Positions 63,432-64,000 of a stretch of 64,000 nucleotides of DNA are shown here, in pieces. The stretch comes from Allorhizobium borbori. GTDB lineage: Bacteria; Pseudomonadota; Alphaproteobacteria; Rhizobiales; Rhizobiaceae. Made by a program: the position numbers and the translations under genes. Below the pieces are notes generated by a model. It was given only the letters and a program-made list of their open reading frames with translations, was not told the DNA's origin and made no database searches. The first letter of the stretch is position 1, and each line of letters begins with the position of its first letter. The stretch is taken from assembly GCF_014196535.1 (NCBI RefSeq), contig NZ_JACIDU010000020.1, forward strand, positions 27,154-91,153, given 5' to 3'.

Positions 63432-64000
63432 TTAGCCGGCGGCGAACTGGTTCATGGTGTTGTGGACGCCGCCGGCCTTCAGCGCGGCTTCACCGGCGAA
63501 GTACTCCTTGTGGTCGTCGCCCATGTCGGAGCCGGCCATGTTCTGGTGCTTGACGCAGGCGATGCCCTGGCGGATTTCCTTGCGCTGGACGCCGGCGACA
63601 TAGCCGAGCATGCCCTGATCGCCGAAGTATTCCTTGGCGAGGTTGTCCGTCGAGAGCGCGGCCGTGTGGTAGGTCGGCAGCGTGATGAGGTGATGGAAGA
63701 TACCGGCCCGCTGCGCGGCATCGTACTGGAAGGTGCGGATGCGCTCGTCGGCTTCCTTGGCCAGATCCGTTTCGTCGTAATCGACGCTCATCAGGCGGGC
63801 GCGGTCATAGGCCGAGACATCCTTGCCGGCTTCCTGCCAGGCATCGAACACCTGCTGGCGGAAGTTCAGCGTCCAGTTGAACGACGGCGAGTTGTTGTAG
63901 ACCAGCTTGGCGTTCGGGATGACTTCGCGAACGCGGTCGACCATGCCGGCGATCTGTTCGATATGCGGCTTCTCGGTTTCGATCCACAGCAGGTCGGCGC
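63432..64000 (-). CDS. aceA: Isocitrate lyase, C-terminal part; 5' end outside window
   Basis: The minus-strand frame is open from the window edge to a stop at 63432, giving the last 190 or so residues. Isocitrate lyase features are visible: WIETEKPHIEQI, VYNNSPSFNWTL, and the C-terminal SDMGDDHKEYF with HNTMNQFAAG. It cleaves isocitrate to glyoxylate and succinate in the glyoxylate shunt. The N-terminal half, with the KKCGH catalytic site, lies beyond 64000. It is convergent with katG. Confidence 0.93.
   Translation of the reverse strand, partial: ADLLWIETEKPHIEQIAGMVDRVREVIPNAKLVYNNSPSFNWTLNFRQQVFDAWQEAGKDVSAYDRARLMSVDYDETDLAKEADERIRTFQYDAAQRAGIFHHLITLPTYHTAALSTDNLAKEYFGDQGMLGYVAGVQRKEIRQGIACVKHQNMAGSDMGDDHKEYFAGEAALKAGGVHNTMNQFAAG

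Overview
The window is about 64 kb of high-GC DNA from an alphaproteobacterium, most likely a Rhizobiaceae member (Agrobacterium/Rhizobium group). The evidence is the gene set: a PiT/DUF47 phosphate pair, arginase plus ornithine cyclodeaminase behind an Lrp regulator, a TRAP dicarboxylate cluster, rhizobial type I secretion genes, KatG, isocitrate lyase, and an operon resembling the Agrobacterium agrocinopine (acc) operon. It reads as chromosome or chromid. I saw no insertion sequence, phage, CRISPR array, rRNA or tRNA.

Layout. 1-3.7 kb (minus): an ABC importer and the first DUF1989 protein of a guanidine-degradation operon, behind a clear guanidine-I (ykkC) riboswitch with a terminator hairpin. 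3.9-6.0 kb: a Kef-type cation/proton antiporter preceded by a small overlapping membrane protein. 6-9.1 kb and 13.3-15.2 kb: three c-di-GMP proteins. 9.5-13 kb: a P1B-type metal ATPase and a GlxA-type regulator coupled to an isochorismatase-family hydrolase. 15.2-18.8 kb: a Crp-family regulator, a small secreted protein, and ahpC-ahpF. 18.9-24 kb (minus): TRAP transporter dctPQM followed by a Cache-domain histidine kinase and its NarL-type regulator. 24.3-33.2 kb: phosphate transport, a Nudix protein, heme oxygenase, an SMR efflux/TetR pair with a visible operator, a Sir2 deacylase and a D-aminopeptidase-like hydrolase. 33.2-35.8 kb: arginine catabolism.

35.8-50.6 kb is the most unusual part. 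A minus-strand cluster encodes two acidic, repeat-bearing, non-RTX proteins that are probable type I secretion substrates, their own ABC exporter with a long glycine-rich extension, an HlyD adaptor and an unknown protein. Across an 0.8 kb intergenic region lies a LuxR/CsgD-like regulator whose receiver domain has lost its phospho-acceptor. Beyond it is an operon of a membrane glycosyltransferase, a DUF995 protein and a GH26-like glycosidase. Together this looks like a matrix or attachment module: secreted protein plus polysaccharide.

50.6-60.8 kb: cobD, then a SorC-type regulator divergent from an eight-gene operon (HAD phosphatase, five-part peptide/opine-type ABC importer, glycerophosphodiesterase-family enzyme, TIM-barrel isomerase). 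The parts match uptake and stepwise breakdown of a sugar phosphodiester. 61-64 kb: katG with its terminator, a possible small RNA, and the 3' part of aceA running off the right edge.
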